Source: Cristatella mucedo (Eukaryota; Bryozoa; Phylactolaemata; Cristatellidae). From it: 64,000 nucleotides of DNA. The notes below the pieces were generated by a model. That model saw only the letters and a list, made by a program, of their open reading frames with translations, made no database searches and had not been told where the DNA came from. The DNA lies in the NCBI GenBank assembly GCA_009760855.2, contig WPIO01000028.1, forward strand, positions 3,925,501 through 3,989,500. Reading direction: 5' to 3'. A program made the translations under genes and the position numbers. Position 1 is the stretch's first letter. Each line of letters opens with the position of its first letter. This document shows, in pieces, positions 25,326 through 35,281 of the stretch.

Positions 25326-25849
25326 TTTAACTATTATTACGTAGGCTTTTGATGCGACAAGCTCAGGCAAGCCTGACTGATAAACGAAGATAAGCGAGGT
25401 GACCGAAGTCGTCCTCGAGGAGAGGACGTCGTCCACGAGACCAGCTACAAGTGGCTCAATAGCGTTTAAATAAGTCGGCGTAAGAACAATTTCAAGTAGA
25501 AACTACGCCTCAGTAGACGAGTTAGTTGCCACGTTGAGGCCCCATTGGAAAGATCCGGTGGAACTTGCCCGTCACCGTTGCACTAGCATGAGAAGAGCCG
25601 CGGTGGTCGTCGGATGAAAGACGGAAGAGGACCGCTGGGCGGACGCGCGACTATGGGCCAGTACGAAGTGTCAAGGGAATGCCACGACCGGCTAGCGGAA
25701 TTGGAGACTATTGGTATTTCCTGGCGAATTACATGCGCCGTCGCGACTCGGTAGGCGCTTAGCTCGTCTTGCCAGTGGGGAGCGCTGGGATTATTGCATG
25801 TAAAAGTGTTTGGAAGTAGTTGTAGTTCTCTGAGACAATGTTCTCTTGG
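25326..25849. other. Intergenic, unassigned
   Basis: Moderately GC-rich, with overlapping open frames on both strands and no convincing protein. It might be internal or upstream sequence of the putative LTR element to its right. Confidence 0.35.
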
Positions 25850-26309
25850 GGCCTGTGGAAGAACACGCACGCTCGCAGCCTGCGAGCACTGGGTGGAGAC
25901 CTCGCGATGGCTCTCTCTCAGACTGCCTACGCAGCCGCAAGCGCACGACGATCGGTGGATGGGCAGACGATGACTCGGCAGTCCTGCCCAAATCCATGCA
26001 TTGGCGGCATCTGTGGTGACATCAATCTACCACAAACTGCCGCCAGCTGTCGGGTGGGTTCGGAACGGACAATGGCCCGACAGTGCGAAAAACAACGCAT
26101 GCATGGAATATAAGGGTTGTCGGAGGAGTACAACGGGAGGGGAGGGCTAGATCCCTCGACGCCGGCAGCCGTCTAGTGTGTGTAGACTGGGCTTGGCTGG
26201 CGTAGCCTGAAATAAAGGTTTTGGTGTTGGAGCCAGCAGACTTGTTGCTCGGTCGCGCTACCCAGCCTGACGACAGGTCGTGCGGAGGGCTGTCACAGGG
26301 CCCTACACA
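25850..26309 (+). mobile_element. Possible solo LTR / LTR fragment
   Basis: In forward order: a TATA-like gaatataagg (26,105), about 110 bp further on the polyadenylation signal AATAAA (26,211), then a GC-rich stretch ending gggccctaca (about 26,309). This spacing and the CA end resemble the promoter, R and U5 regions of an LTR. I could not find a matching TG start or a second copy, so the left boundary is a guess. Confidence 0.3.
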
Positions 26310-26883
26310 TTTGTCTTGTTATTGATTTTCTTTAAATTCCAATGCGAGCTGTGCCGAAGTCAAGTAGTCCAGCGAAGACAGCCACGGTAGGACCCAGTTT
26401 TGGAGCGCGAGTATGGGATGGTATGAGGGAAGACATGCTTCTACCGATCCGCCATCGCTATTGAACTGTACAATACACTTTTTGAAGACTACCGTTGTAT
26501 ACAGTATAGAACAGTATTTTTATATAATTCAACTGCACTGTTCCTTAAATTTGAGAGAAATCCTCGAGTAATCATTGAAATCAGCAGTATTCAATCATTG
26601 AGCATCACTTCGCCGTCGTTCTGCCCTTCTTCCCAGCACAGGTCACTTTCATTATCGAAATCAGCCACGTAGGTCTTGATGACCTGCTTATGCAAGATGC
26701 TGGTGTCTAAATCCAGAGACGACAAGCAGATAAGACTCCAGCATACGATTGCCGAAATGCATTCAGTTTACACATACTCGTACTCGTCAATCATCAACAT
26801 GTTACCCAGAAGATCAGGTGATGGCAGAGTAAATGCTGGACAAAGCTCTACGGAGAGCTTTTTCCAATGTATAAAATATAAAA

Positions 26884-27018
26884 ATATAATTCATTTGTAT
26901 AGCGCCCCAAGAGAACTTAATCTCTAATCAGGCGCTTCACATATGCCTCCGGGCTCAAGCCCACGACCTTAGCCAGACCTTGGTCAGGGGCAAGAGCACC
27001 TTAACCGCTGGACCAATG
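26884..27018 (-). mobile_element. tRNA-derived SINE, family 2 (LINE-type tail)
   Basis: Minus-strand copy: tRNA-like head (tggtccagcggttaaggtgc), B box GGGCTTGAGCC, then a tail gcgcctgattagagattaag continuing into gttctcttggggcgctatac. The tail corresponds to the 3' end of the L2-like LINEs. The clearest member of the family here. Confidence 0.85.
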
Positions 27019-27115
27019 TACGCAGTCAAAAGCCGCGAATCCAAATCCACTCCGGCGAACTGCCCGAGCAAACAGTGCCCACAGACGATCCTAAATAAAT
27101 AATAAATCTGGGCTG

Positions 27116-27276
27116 ATTAAACCGCCTCTTTTGTATAGCGACAGAAGAGCCTTTACGGCTATCACCGCCGCTTGCAGCGGCGATACAGGATCGTCCGCCG
27201 CAGGAATCGAACCCACGACCTCGGGACCGCGGTCGTGAAAGCAATCGCCTTACCTAGTGTGCCATCGCGGCTCACC
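27116..27276 (-). mobile_element. tRNA-derived SINE, family 1 (near full length)
   Basis: Minus-strand copy starting with a tRNA-like head (gtgagccgcgatggcacact, A-box region aggtaaggcg). B box GGTTCGATTCC, the palindromic ccgctgcaagcggcgg middle, then the tail gctcttctgtcgctatac and aaaagaggcggtttaatcag. Best candidate for a family reference. Confidence 0.88.
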
Positions 27277-28574
27277 GATCCTGCTTCTGCGTCATGCTGT
27301 TCGCAAATTTGCCCAATGTGTCGTTGCCGGCCAGCTTAATCCTTACTCTTACTGACATTGGTCGACGTTGTCTGCATCTCGGAATCGGCACCCAATATCT
27401 TCTGCCGTTTAGGCTTGTGTATGGTACCTGGATCGAGGGGTCTGACGTCTCGGCGCCATTTCTCGCACCCGTTCGTATGAGCACTGAGCCGTCGTGCTAC
27501 GACTGCTGCGATCGCTGCCTGACCGACCGCAGCACTTGCAGCTCGCGTACGCAGTCTGGTTGGGGCTCGTGGGCGCGCGATGGCGGCACGACGAAGAGCG
27601 AAGCCCCCACAAGCGTGTCGTTACGTTGTCGACGACGGCTGCATTTTATGATACAGCAGCCGTCGTGCGTGCTGCCCCGGAGCACGTGGTGTTAAGAGAG
27701 AGAAGAGAGTGCATAGCGCGCGTGCAGGCCGACGCACGGGCAGAAAGTGAATTGCGCGGCCAGGAGCGCGTCACGTGCCGGCAAGGAGCGCGCCCGTTGG
27801 GCGGACGGAACGTCGGCTGGGGGTGGAACCACGTGACGGCGATGACACGCCCATAGTATTAGCAGAGTGTAGTTCTCTCAACGTCTCCGAAGCGCTCGCA
27901 GAAAAACAGGGTCGTTATCACTCGGTATTGCGAGTGACTGGGGTGAGCCAACAAGTCTGCCGATAACCGCCTGTAGCGTCAGAGCGCCGCGGTTTGGCGG
28001 GACGGGGGGTCACCACGAATCACGCGACTCGACGGACCGAAAAGCTCGGGTGCGGGAAAGGGCCACTGGCCGGAAAGCCACTAAGCATTCCCGACTACTA
28101 GCAGTCAGTACTGAAGGAACCAAATTGTACAGTAAAACTTATTTCGCAGGCTGTATTAAACAGCTGTTTCGAACAACCTTAGGCCGCTAGACAAATGAAT
28201 AAAGCTCTTTATTTATCAATGGCCGCCACCCGCAGACCGCCGGATCGTGTCGTCGTGCAGCGCTGAGAAGACCACCGCCTAGCGCGAGCACGCGCAGCGT
28301 AGAAAGCTGATGCTGTTGAGATGGCCTACTCAGAACGCTTGATCTGCTGCGAATCGAACTGTACGGCCGCAAGAGAGAGGAAGGAGGAGTGCGAGAGACG
28401 AGGAGCAGACCCACGACTCTCGGTCAGGCAGGCACGACGCGCAGCGAACGACCTCGGCGGATTGAAGTTGCAGCCAACGGAGCCCCCACTACGCCTTGCA
28501 CGTCGAGCGCACCGCGCACTACCGAGACCGGCTGCAGCGGCAAGCGCCCGCGCTTCAGCGATGCGACGCCAGCG
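27277..28574. other. GC/CpG-rich intergenic DNA left of the Polinton
   Basis: Markedly CpG-rich, with many overlapping open frames in all directions (up to 133 codons). None resembles a protein family and none has clear splice partners. It may be a CpG island or first-exon region of an unseen gene, or another repeat. The Polinton is inserted at its right edge. Confidence 0.45.
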
Positions 28575-28580
28575 ACGCCG
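28575..28580. repeat. Left target-site duplication (ACGCCG)
   Basis: ACGCCG directly before the element, repeated at 50,599-50,604. Six bp is the size Polinton integrases generate. The outermost base is ambiguous: reading the ends as a perfect inverted repeat TGATGATG...CATCATCA would leave a 5-bp CGCCG duplication instead. Confidence 0.8.
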
Positions 28581-28865
28581 TGATGATGTGTTTTTACCCT
28601 ATACGACATTTTTATTTTCTCAACTCGCATCTTTTTCCCTTTTACAACATTTTTAATTTTTCAACTCGTTCTCGTTAACACTCGAACTCGTTTCAAAACT
28701 AAAAACGTTGTAAAATGAAAAAAGCGCTCGTTTCAAAAATAAAAACATCGTATAGTGGTAAAAACACATCATCACACTCGTTCTCGTTATCACTCGAACT
28801 CGTTAAAGTCTTTAAGACTAGAATATCTGTTTTCAAAATCTTTATATATTATAGTAAATATTTTT
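28581..28865 (+). repeat. Left terminal inverted repeat
   Basis: Matches the reverse complement of about 50,325-50,598 with few differences, fading beyond about 28,865. The repeat is itself structured. The outer block (28,581-28,622, tgatgatgtgtttttaccct then tatacgac) recurs inverted at about 28,736-28,776. The ctcgttctcgttaacactcg phrase (28,664 on) recurs directly at about 28,780. The terminus is not the AGT common in Polintons. Confidence 0.95.
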
Positions 28866-28905
28866 TGTTGCAATTTTATTTTTATTTAAACAAAATATTA
28901 TTACC

Positions 28906-28917
28906 TTATATAGCAAG
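28906..28917 (+). promoter_or_regulatory. Start-proximal TATATAG motif of polymerase gene
   Basis: ttatatagcaag immediately before ATG 28,918. One of about 25 instances in the element of a TATA(T)AG(R)A sequence lying 0-8 nt upstream of a start codon. Confidence 0.6.
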
Positions 28918-31900
28918 ATGGTTTTTCCAATTAGACAAAGAAATTCTTTTGCGTCTGAGACAAGGAGATTAATGAATGTTGATTTTGATTTGCCAATAAC
29001 TAAATATGATCGTAAAGCTGAAATAATTATAAAAGAAAACATAATTTCTTCAAATGAAGCTAGAAGATTGATGAGTATTGACTTTGATCTTCCTTCAATT
29101 AAATATGTTGGTAAAACTGGAAGACTTAACAAGGTAGGATATACTAATCCGATTGTAACTGCTGGTGGAAATACTTTAACTTTTACATATAATACTAAAA
29201 AATGGTTTGGAGACTTCGAGACTTTAAGAGAATCACTCAGATATCAAACAAAATTATTGCTTAATAGAGTTAGAGAAATATGGCCTTTTATTAGAATTAA
29301 TTTTAGAGTATCATTTGATATGAAAACTTTTGATACTGGTGAAACTGAGAGAAGAGGTTCTCAATCCAAATCAATTTTAACTATGGATAGTGAATCAGCA
29401 GATGAAATTTATGATAAAATAATGCTTGCACTTGGTATAAATTCTGAGTTACTAGTTGAGAGAGGTGTTGGTTCTGGTTGGCTATTTATTGGCTTTCATT
29501 CATTTTCAGTTGTTATATCTAAATATATTCCAATTGGTGGTGGTTCATATGTTGAAACCCCTGATTATCTCGCTAAGAAAAAGTGTGTTACTAACATAAA
29601 AAACTATGATGGTGAGTTTTGTGCACAATGGTGTGTTTTGAGAGCTCTAAATCCAGTAGAAATAAATAAATGGAAGACAAATGATTTAACAAAAATACTA
29701 AATGAGCAATGCCCCAGTTTAATTAGTGAAATCGAGTGGCCAATGAAAGTTAAAGACACAAATAAACTAGAGAAAGCTATGAATGTTAGCATAAATGTTT
29801 ACTCATGTGGATACAAATAGTCAAGAGTTTCTCCTTTAAGAGTTGTTAAGAAAGCTGACGAAATTCCAAATAGACATATTAATCTGTTGCTTATAACAAG
29901 TGGTGATATCGAACATTATATTTTGATTAACAATTTTGACGCTTTGTGCAGGCCATCTAGCTCAGGAGGAAAACAATATTACTGTCATCGGTGTTTAAAT
30001 AGATTTTTTGACAAGCTTCAAGTAGATGAACATTTAGAAATATGTGCTAGTATAAACTCAGGAACAACAATATATGTAATGCCAGACGAACATAATAAAT
30101 TTATATCATTTGATTCATTCAAACATCTTAATGTATGTCCTTATGTTTGTTATGCAGACTTTGAATGTTTAGTGCAAAAAGGAGAACATGATGACCACTT
30201 TTCAACACACACACCATGCTCGGCAGCATATGTTATAGTTGACTGGAATGGTGAATTTGTCGATAGGTTTTTAAACGTTGGTCCTGATTGTGTGAATACT
30301 TTCTTAAAAAGATTATTTGCTGTATCAGATTTTTATAAAAATTGACTAGTTGAGAAAAATTTAGATAGCATGATGATAGATTTAACTGATGATGAAATGA
30401 AAGGACACGATGATGCAATTTTCTGTTGGATGTGTAAAGGTCCTTTTAATCAAAGAAATAATGAGTTGAGAAAAGTATTTGACGATTGCCATTTAACAAA
30501 TAAATATAGAGGTGCCGCACACCACTCATGTAATTTTAAAAGCAAGCACGGACTTAAGAAAATGGCAATTACCTGTTTTATTCCATAACTTTAGGGGGTA
30601 CGATTCACATATCATTGTTAAAGCATTAGAGAATTTTAGCGTTAAAGCAGAACCAATTGCAAATAATTTAGAAAAGTACATGATGCTCAAAGTTGGTGAT
30701 TTGGTTTTTAAAGACAGTATGCAGTTTATGATCGGGTCATTAGAAACTATTGCTTCAACAATGGGAAAAACAATTGATTGCTTTCCAATTTCAAATAAAG
30801 TTTTAAGCGAAAAGTATAAAGGAAAAAATCTTAATCTTCTTACTGTTAAAGGAGAATATTCTTATGAGTTTATGGATTCTTGGGAAAAATTTAAGTGTGA
30901 TTCTATACCTAGTAAGGAATCTTTTTACTCTAATGTTTATATGGAAGGAATATCGGACGATGATTATAAAAAAGCAAATGATGTTTGGAAAGAATTTGAT
31001 TGCAAATCATTCATTGATTATCATGATTTATATTTAATCACTGATGTTCTGCTGTTAGCAGATTGTTTTGAAAGTTTTAGAAAAGGATTGATATCTAAAC
31101 TAAAATTAGATCCTGCAAACTTTGTTACAACACCAAATTTTTCATGGAGTGCTGTGTTTTGGTATTCTGGTGTAAAAATTGAGTTATTAACAAACAGAGA
31201 AGTTTATAACACATTTAAAAAGTCAATTCGTGGTGGAATTTGTCAAGTTAATAGTAGATTAGTTAAAGCAAACAATCCTATGGTACCGGGATATGATTCT
31301 AGCAAACCGACAAGATGGATTACCTATCAAGACGCTACATGTTTATACCCAACAGCAATGATGGAACTTCTTCCACAAGGAGAAATTGAAGAGTGCTCAA
31401 TTGATGGATGGGATAGAGAACAAATACTATCATTACCTGATGAGTCGGATGTTGGAGCTTTCTTTGTTGTTGCTATTGAATACGATCCTAAAACAAAAGA
31501 GTACTATCATGATTTACACAATGAATATCTATTATGCGCGTCTAACAGAGTTGTTGATTGTAGTGAGTATTCTAATTTTCAAAATAAATTTAAAGTAGGT
31601 GCCTGTAATGTTCCAAAACTGATGTGTGACTTTTCATTAAAAAAAGATTATCTAATTCACTATAGATATCTAAAGTTTTGTTTGACGCATGGAATGATAG
31701 CTACAGTAAAAAGGGTTTATAAATTTAAGCAATCTAAATGGTTGGAACCATTCATCCAAATGTGTGCTGATATGAAAGCAGCAAATTCGAATAAAAAATT
31801 CTTGAGAAATCTTTGGAAGTTGATAATGAATGCATTTTATGGTAAAACATGTGAAGATGTTGAAAAAAGAGTAAAAACTTATTTGATTAATGTTATTGAT

Positions 31901-32662
31901 GAGATAGGAAATAAAAATTTAATAAAAGAATACGAGATCCTAGAATGGTAAACTTTAGAGATTTTAGCAAAACATTAACAATATTTCAAATCAAAGACTA
32001 GGTTAAATAAACCAATGTTTATAGGAAGCGCAATTCTTGACTTATCTAAATTACATATGCAGAAGTTTTATTATGATGTTATAAAATAAAAGTACAACGA
32101 AAAAGTTAAGTTAATCTATACAGATACAGATTCATTGATTATGGATATTGAAACATCTAATTTATATGATGATATGAAAAATATGCCAGAATGGTTTGCT
32201 AAAGATACGATTGGAAAATTCAAAGATGAAACAGAAGGAAAAGTAACTGCTGAAGTATGTGCTTTAAGACCAAAACTCGATTCAGTTAGTATCGTTAATG
32301 CAGAAAGAAAAGCAGCTGCAAAAGGTCTTACAAAAGCAGTTTTAACTAAAACAATGGGCCATGACACTTTTGTCAATTGTTTAACAGATAGTGTATCAAT
32401 CTTCAACGGAAAAACAATTGATGGCTTTACAGAAAAACAGATTAGAAAGTTTTATAAGATATCGCAGAGTAAACACGAGTCATTTACTGATAAATTAGAA
32501 AAAGTAGCATTATCCGCCTTTGATTCAAAACGATACTGGTTAGACTGTGGAATCTGCAGTTATGCTTATGGACACTATAGAATTGCTGATGCATTGAGTA
32601 ACAATCTAAATCCAGGACGATGTAATACTTGTGATATTGGTGAATTAAAGAATATTAACTAA
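28918..32662 (+). pseudogene. Polinton family B DNA polymerase (protein-primed type), disrupted
   Basis: About 1,250 codons. Motifs in order: a C2H2-like finger (about 29,980-30,050), ExoI with DFE (30,157-30,165), ExoII around NFRGYD (about 30,585-30,605), ExoIII YHDLYLITD (about 31,019), palm motif A DATCLYPT (31,331-31,354, Thr/Cys variants of DxxSLYPS), motif B KLIMNAFYGK (about 31,816) and motif C YTDTDS (about 32,117-32,134). The family replicates the element from its ends by protein priming. Breaks: TAG 29,818, TGA 30,343, a frameshift near 30,570, and TAA at 31,949, 31,976 and 32,086. All catalytic motifs persist, so decay is point-like. The N-terminus contains a duplicated approximately 16-residue motif (RRLMNVDFDLP and RRLMSIDFDLP). 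Confidence 0.95.
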
Positions 32663-32667
32663 TATAG

Positions 32668-32835
32668 ATGCCAAAACGAAAGAGTGAAGAAATTGTTGAA
32701 CCTGAAGCAAAAATAAAAGTCGAACATGATATTCGAGAAACAACAAAAGAGTTATATGAGTTGCAAATAGAAATGGAATATGACAGAGCAGAAGAGGAGT
32801 TAATTTTTGAGATGGCAGGAATACATTTATATTAA
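32668..32835 (+). CDS. Small charged protein, 55 aa, unknown
   Basis: ATG 32,668 directly follows aatatag, the element's start-proximal motif, which is the main reason to accept so short a gene. Highly charged and predicted helical, with a basic N-terminus (PKRK) and a Glu-rich remainder. It lies 5 bp after the polymerase stop and before another tiny acidic gene. No family recognised. Confidence 0.6.
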   Translation: MPKRKSEEIVEPEAKIKVEHDIRETTKELYELQIEMEYDRAEEELIFEMAGIHLY

Positions 32836-32859
32836 TAAATAAAATTCATTATTATAGAA

Positions 32860-33012
32860 ATGGAAAATGTTGAATATGAAGAGTCCGACAGTGATGATCT
32901 TGATTACAATCCAGAAGAATCAGAATATGAAAGTGATGAGTCAGAATATTCAGACGCTAGCGAAGGAGATGAATATGAATACGATTACGTAAACGAAGAG
33001 GATGAACTATAA
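32860..33012 (+). CDS. Small, extremely acidic protein, 50 aa, unknown
   Basis: ATG 32,860 is preceded by attatagaa. The product is almost entirely Glu, Asp, Ser and Tyr, rich in SEYE/SDES-like repeats. Such acidic peptides can mimic nucleic acid or bind basic proteins, but that is speculation. No homologue recognised. The start motif and an uninterrupted frame support a real gene. Confidence 0.55.
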   Translation: MENVEYEESDSDDLDYNPEESEYESDESEYSDASEGDEYEYDYVNEEDEL

Positions 33013-33036
33013 ACAATTTATATTTATATAGAATAG

Positions 33037-33308
33037 ATGTTTCTAGAATTTTGAGTTGCGAACAATCAAGAGATATAGCTCTTAAAATTTGTCTGCAAAA
33101 GTTAAAGAGAGTAGATCAAAGAATTGTCAAGCATTCACTTGATAAACTTATTCCAGACTTGGATAGCTCGTACACTGCCGGTCTTATTGAGATTTGCGAT
33201 ACCTGTGATAAACTAATGGAATGCAGAAGTAAAATAAATGAAATGTTAACAGAAGCAGAAAAGAAATCAAAAACTCCAACAAATAAACAGGGTGTCCAGA
33301 TTAATTAA
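33037..33308 (+). pseudogene. Small helical protein, about 90 aa, start frameshifted
   Basis: The motif-linked ATG at 33,037 (tatatagaatagATG) opens only five codons before TGA. The clear 85-codon coding stretch starting at about 33,051 is in another frame and has no ATG at its head. A 1-nt loss just after the start would explain this. The body is helical, with a Cys pair (CDTCDK) and a Lys-rich tail. Family unknown. Sequencing error is an alternative. Confidence 0.55.
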
Positions 33309-33337
33309 TTTTTTATTTTTTTGTAATAGTATAGGAA

Positions 33338-33874
33338 ATGTCGACAGCTGAAGTAACTGATGCCAATCTTGCTATATCTGCAACTCTGCTGAAAGCATAT
33401 GTTGACTATCTTGTAAAGTCTAGAATGACTGCTTATGATCAACAGACGCTCGAGTCAGATATCTCAATTATGACAGATACATCTGTAAAAAAGTTTTATA
33501 TTGATGAGTGTGATATTGAAGCACAAAAGGTAATCGATTCTGGAATGGCAAGTATAACAAGCGATCTTGAAGCAACAGTTAGATCGAAAGTTGATACTCT
33601 TCTTGATACACCTAGAGAAATCTCTAGTTATACAACATGGATTGCTTGTCAGCTACCAACACTTTCAACAGTTATCTCAGGTGTTTCAGGAATGAAACCA
33701 GATATCTCTGGAATTGTTAAGGATGAATGCTATGCAATTCTACCTGATATCACTGATGGAACAAGTGCTAGACAAAAAGCAACACTTGCTGCTCTAGTTG
33801 CCCCAGCTGCTCCAGAGGTTGTTGCAGATCCGAATGTGCCAGTTTCTGAAACAGTTCCAACAACCGCATTGTAA
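33338..33874 (+). CDS. Unknown Polinton protein, 178 aa
   Basis: ATG 33,338 follows agtataggaa. Intact. The first 150 residues are mixed helical, rich in Ser/Thr/Asp. The C-terminus is an Ala/Pro/Val-rich low-complexity tail (about 155-178), like a flexible linker. No catalytic motif or membrane segment. Its place between the polymerase region and the fibre cluster does not settle a role; a virion or DNA-associated component is possible. Confidence 0.7.
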   Translation: MSTAEVTDANLAISATLLKAYVDYLVKSRMTAYDQQTLESDISIMTDTSVKKFYIDECDIEAQKVIDSGMASITSDLEATVRSKVDTLLDTPREISSYTTWIACQLPTLSTVISGVSGMKPDISGIVKDECYAILPDITDGTSARQKATLAALVAPAAPEVVADPNVPVSETVPTTAL

Positions 33875-33893
33875 ATAATTTATTTATATAGAA

Positions 33894-34085
33894 ATGAATG
33901 TAGAAACTAGAAGTAAAGATTGTCTAACAGTTGCACAAGGTCAACAGACTATACAAATTTGCTCATATCCCATGGGAAGAATTGAAGACATTAGGAGTAC
34001 ACTATTAGAAGCATTAAAATTAGTTTTAGGGTACAAAGCTTTAAGAGTAAATCATTCAGAAAAAGAATGGCATATATATTTATAA
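33894..34085 (+). CDS. Unknown small protein, 63 aa
   Basis: ATG 33,894 has the textbook motif tatatagaa directly upstream. An intact compact alpha/beta-like sequence (IQICSYPMGRIEDIRSTLLE) of unrecognised family. It ends 9 bp before the next motif-linked start. Confidence 0.6.
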   Translation: MNVETRSKDCLTVAQGQQTIQICSYPMGRIEDIRSTLLEALKLVLGYKALRVNHSEKEWHIYL

Positions 34086-34094
34086 AAGTTAGAG

Positions 34095-34260
34095 ATGGGT
34101 CAATCTTTTCAGAGTTTCTTATGATTTGAAAATAGATAAAATAAATAGTCTTAAATCAGATGCATACTCTAAAAAAATAGAGTTAACAAAACAATTAACA
34201 GGAAAAGAATATAGTATACCAACAGAGCTTATTAAAGAAAGCCTAGATTGGAAATTTTAA
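34095..34260 (+). pseudogene. Small gene remnant, about 55 codons, frameshifted
   Basis: ATG 34,095 opens nine codons and then stops. A different frame stays open from about 34,124 to TAA 34,258 with a Lys-rich helical sequence (LKSDAYSKKIELTKQLTGKE). The parts probably were one gene of unknown function. Its stop overlaps the convergent fibre gene's stop (34,257-34,259). Confidence 0.45.
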
Positions 34261-35281
34261 CTACCTACACTAGAAGTAATTAAGTTTTGATTTGGGTGAA
34301 TAAAAATATCAGCTAGATAAATTTCAATAACGTCTAAGTTACTCGGGGTTATCATATTACCATAATTCAGAACTGGAAAATGTATAGTTACTGTAATATC
34401 ATTAGTAGAAATATCGAATTGTGTTATATAATCACTTAATAATAACATATAATTATCTCCAACTCCATAATAGGTAATATTAAGAAAATTAGAGACAGAA
34501 ATTTGGTGAATATAATTTATGATAGTAGTTTATAACTACAAAATTTATTAAACTATCAATATGTATATTAAATTTTAGTTTAACATCAAAATAATTTACT
34601 CTAGTTAAATTCACATCCTTTAGTATAATTAATTTTTTCAGTTATTTGTTTTTCTAAAACATATAGGATTACATTTTTTTCATCGTAAATATTTAAAATC
34701 TTAGGCAAACCTCCAGGATCCGTCTCATAAATATCTTTTACTTTAAGTTCTAACTTAAAATAAATTATTTGCGATTCTTGTATATCTGATTTTCTTGCTA
34801 AATAATGATTTTCATTGAAAGCGAGGTTACAATCAAAACCCGACAGATTTTCTATCTTATTGAAATTCAAAGAACCTGTATCCATTTGTGGAAGATCATG
34901 TTGTAAAAGTTCAGAGAGATCTCTATTTGGTAGATATATATTAAAAACATCACTTAATTGTTTACCATTATTTATTTCACCTACAACTATTAGTTCATCA
35001 ACTGTTAAATCGCCATTTACTGTGAAATCTGCCTTAGTATCAGTATACTCTTTTGTCGCAATATCATTTCCTTTTATCGGAGCTAGTAGATTGGCATATT
35101 TTTTTGAGTTTGCAGATATTTTTCCTTGTATAAATTGATCTGAATCTTTTCTTATATAGTTGTTATCAGCAAATTATTTTCCAACAGCTTCTAAAGGATC
35201 TACATTGCTTCCAATATTTACTATTCTATTATTAGACATATCCAATGTTCCAATCATTTGTAAATCTTTTCTATTTAGCAT
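34257..35281 (-). pseudogene. Tail-fibre-like protein 3, disrupted
   Basis: Reads leftward from ATG 35,281, whose TAATG overlaps the stop of fibre 2. The N-terminus has a phage fibre-type shaft repeat (TLDMSNNRIVNIGSNVDPLE), followed by IRKD and ATKEYTDTKAD-type segments. The rest is beta-rich and head-like. Breaks: in-frame TAA at 35,174-35,176, frameshifts near 34,605 and in the 34,460-34,560 region. The last open part runs to 34,257. About 340 codons. In phages such repeats form trimeric shafts ending in receptor-binding heads. Adjacent fibre genes of the same strand suggest co-expression. Confidence 0.7.

Noticed and set aside
27116-27276. tRNA gene
   Set aside because: B box and head are tRNA-like, but the cloverleaf is incomplete and the same sequence recurs with a common non-tRNA tail: a SINE.
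28321-28656. 111-codon ORF crossing into the left terminal repeat
   Set aside because: Arg-rich frame through CpG-rich DNA that continues into the Polinton end; no family, no expected start context.
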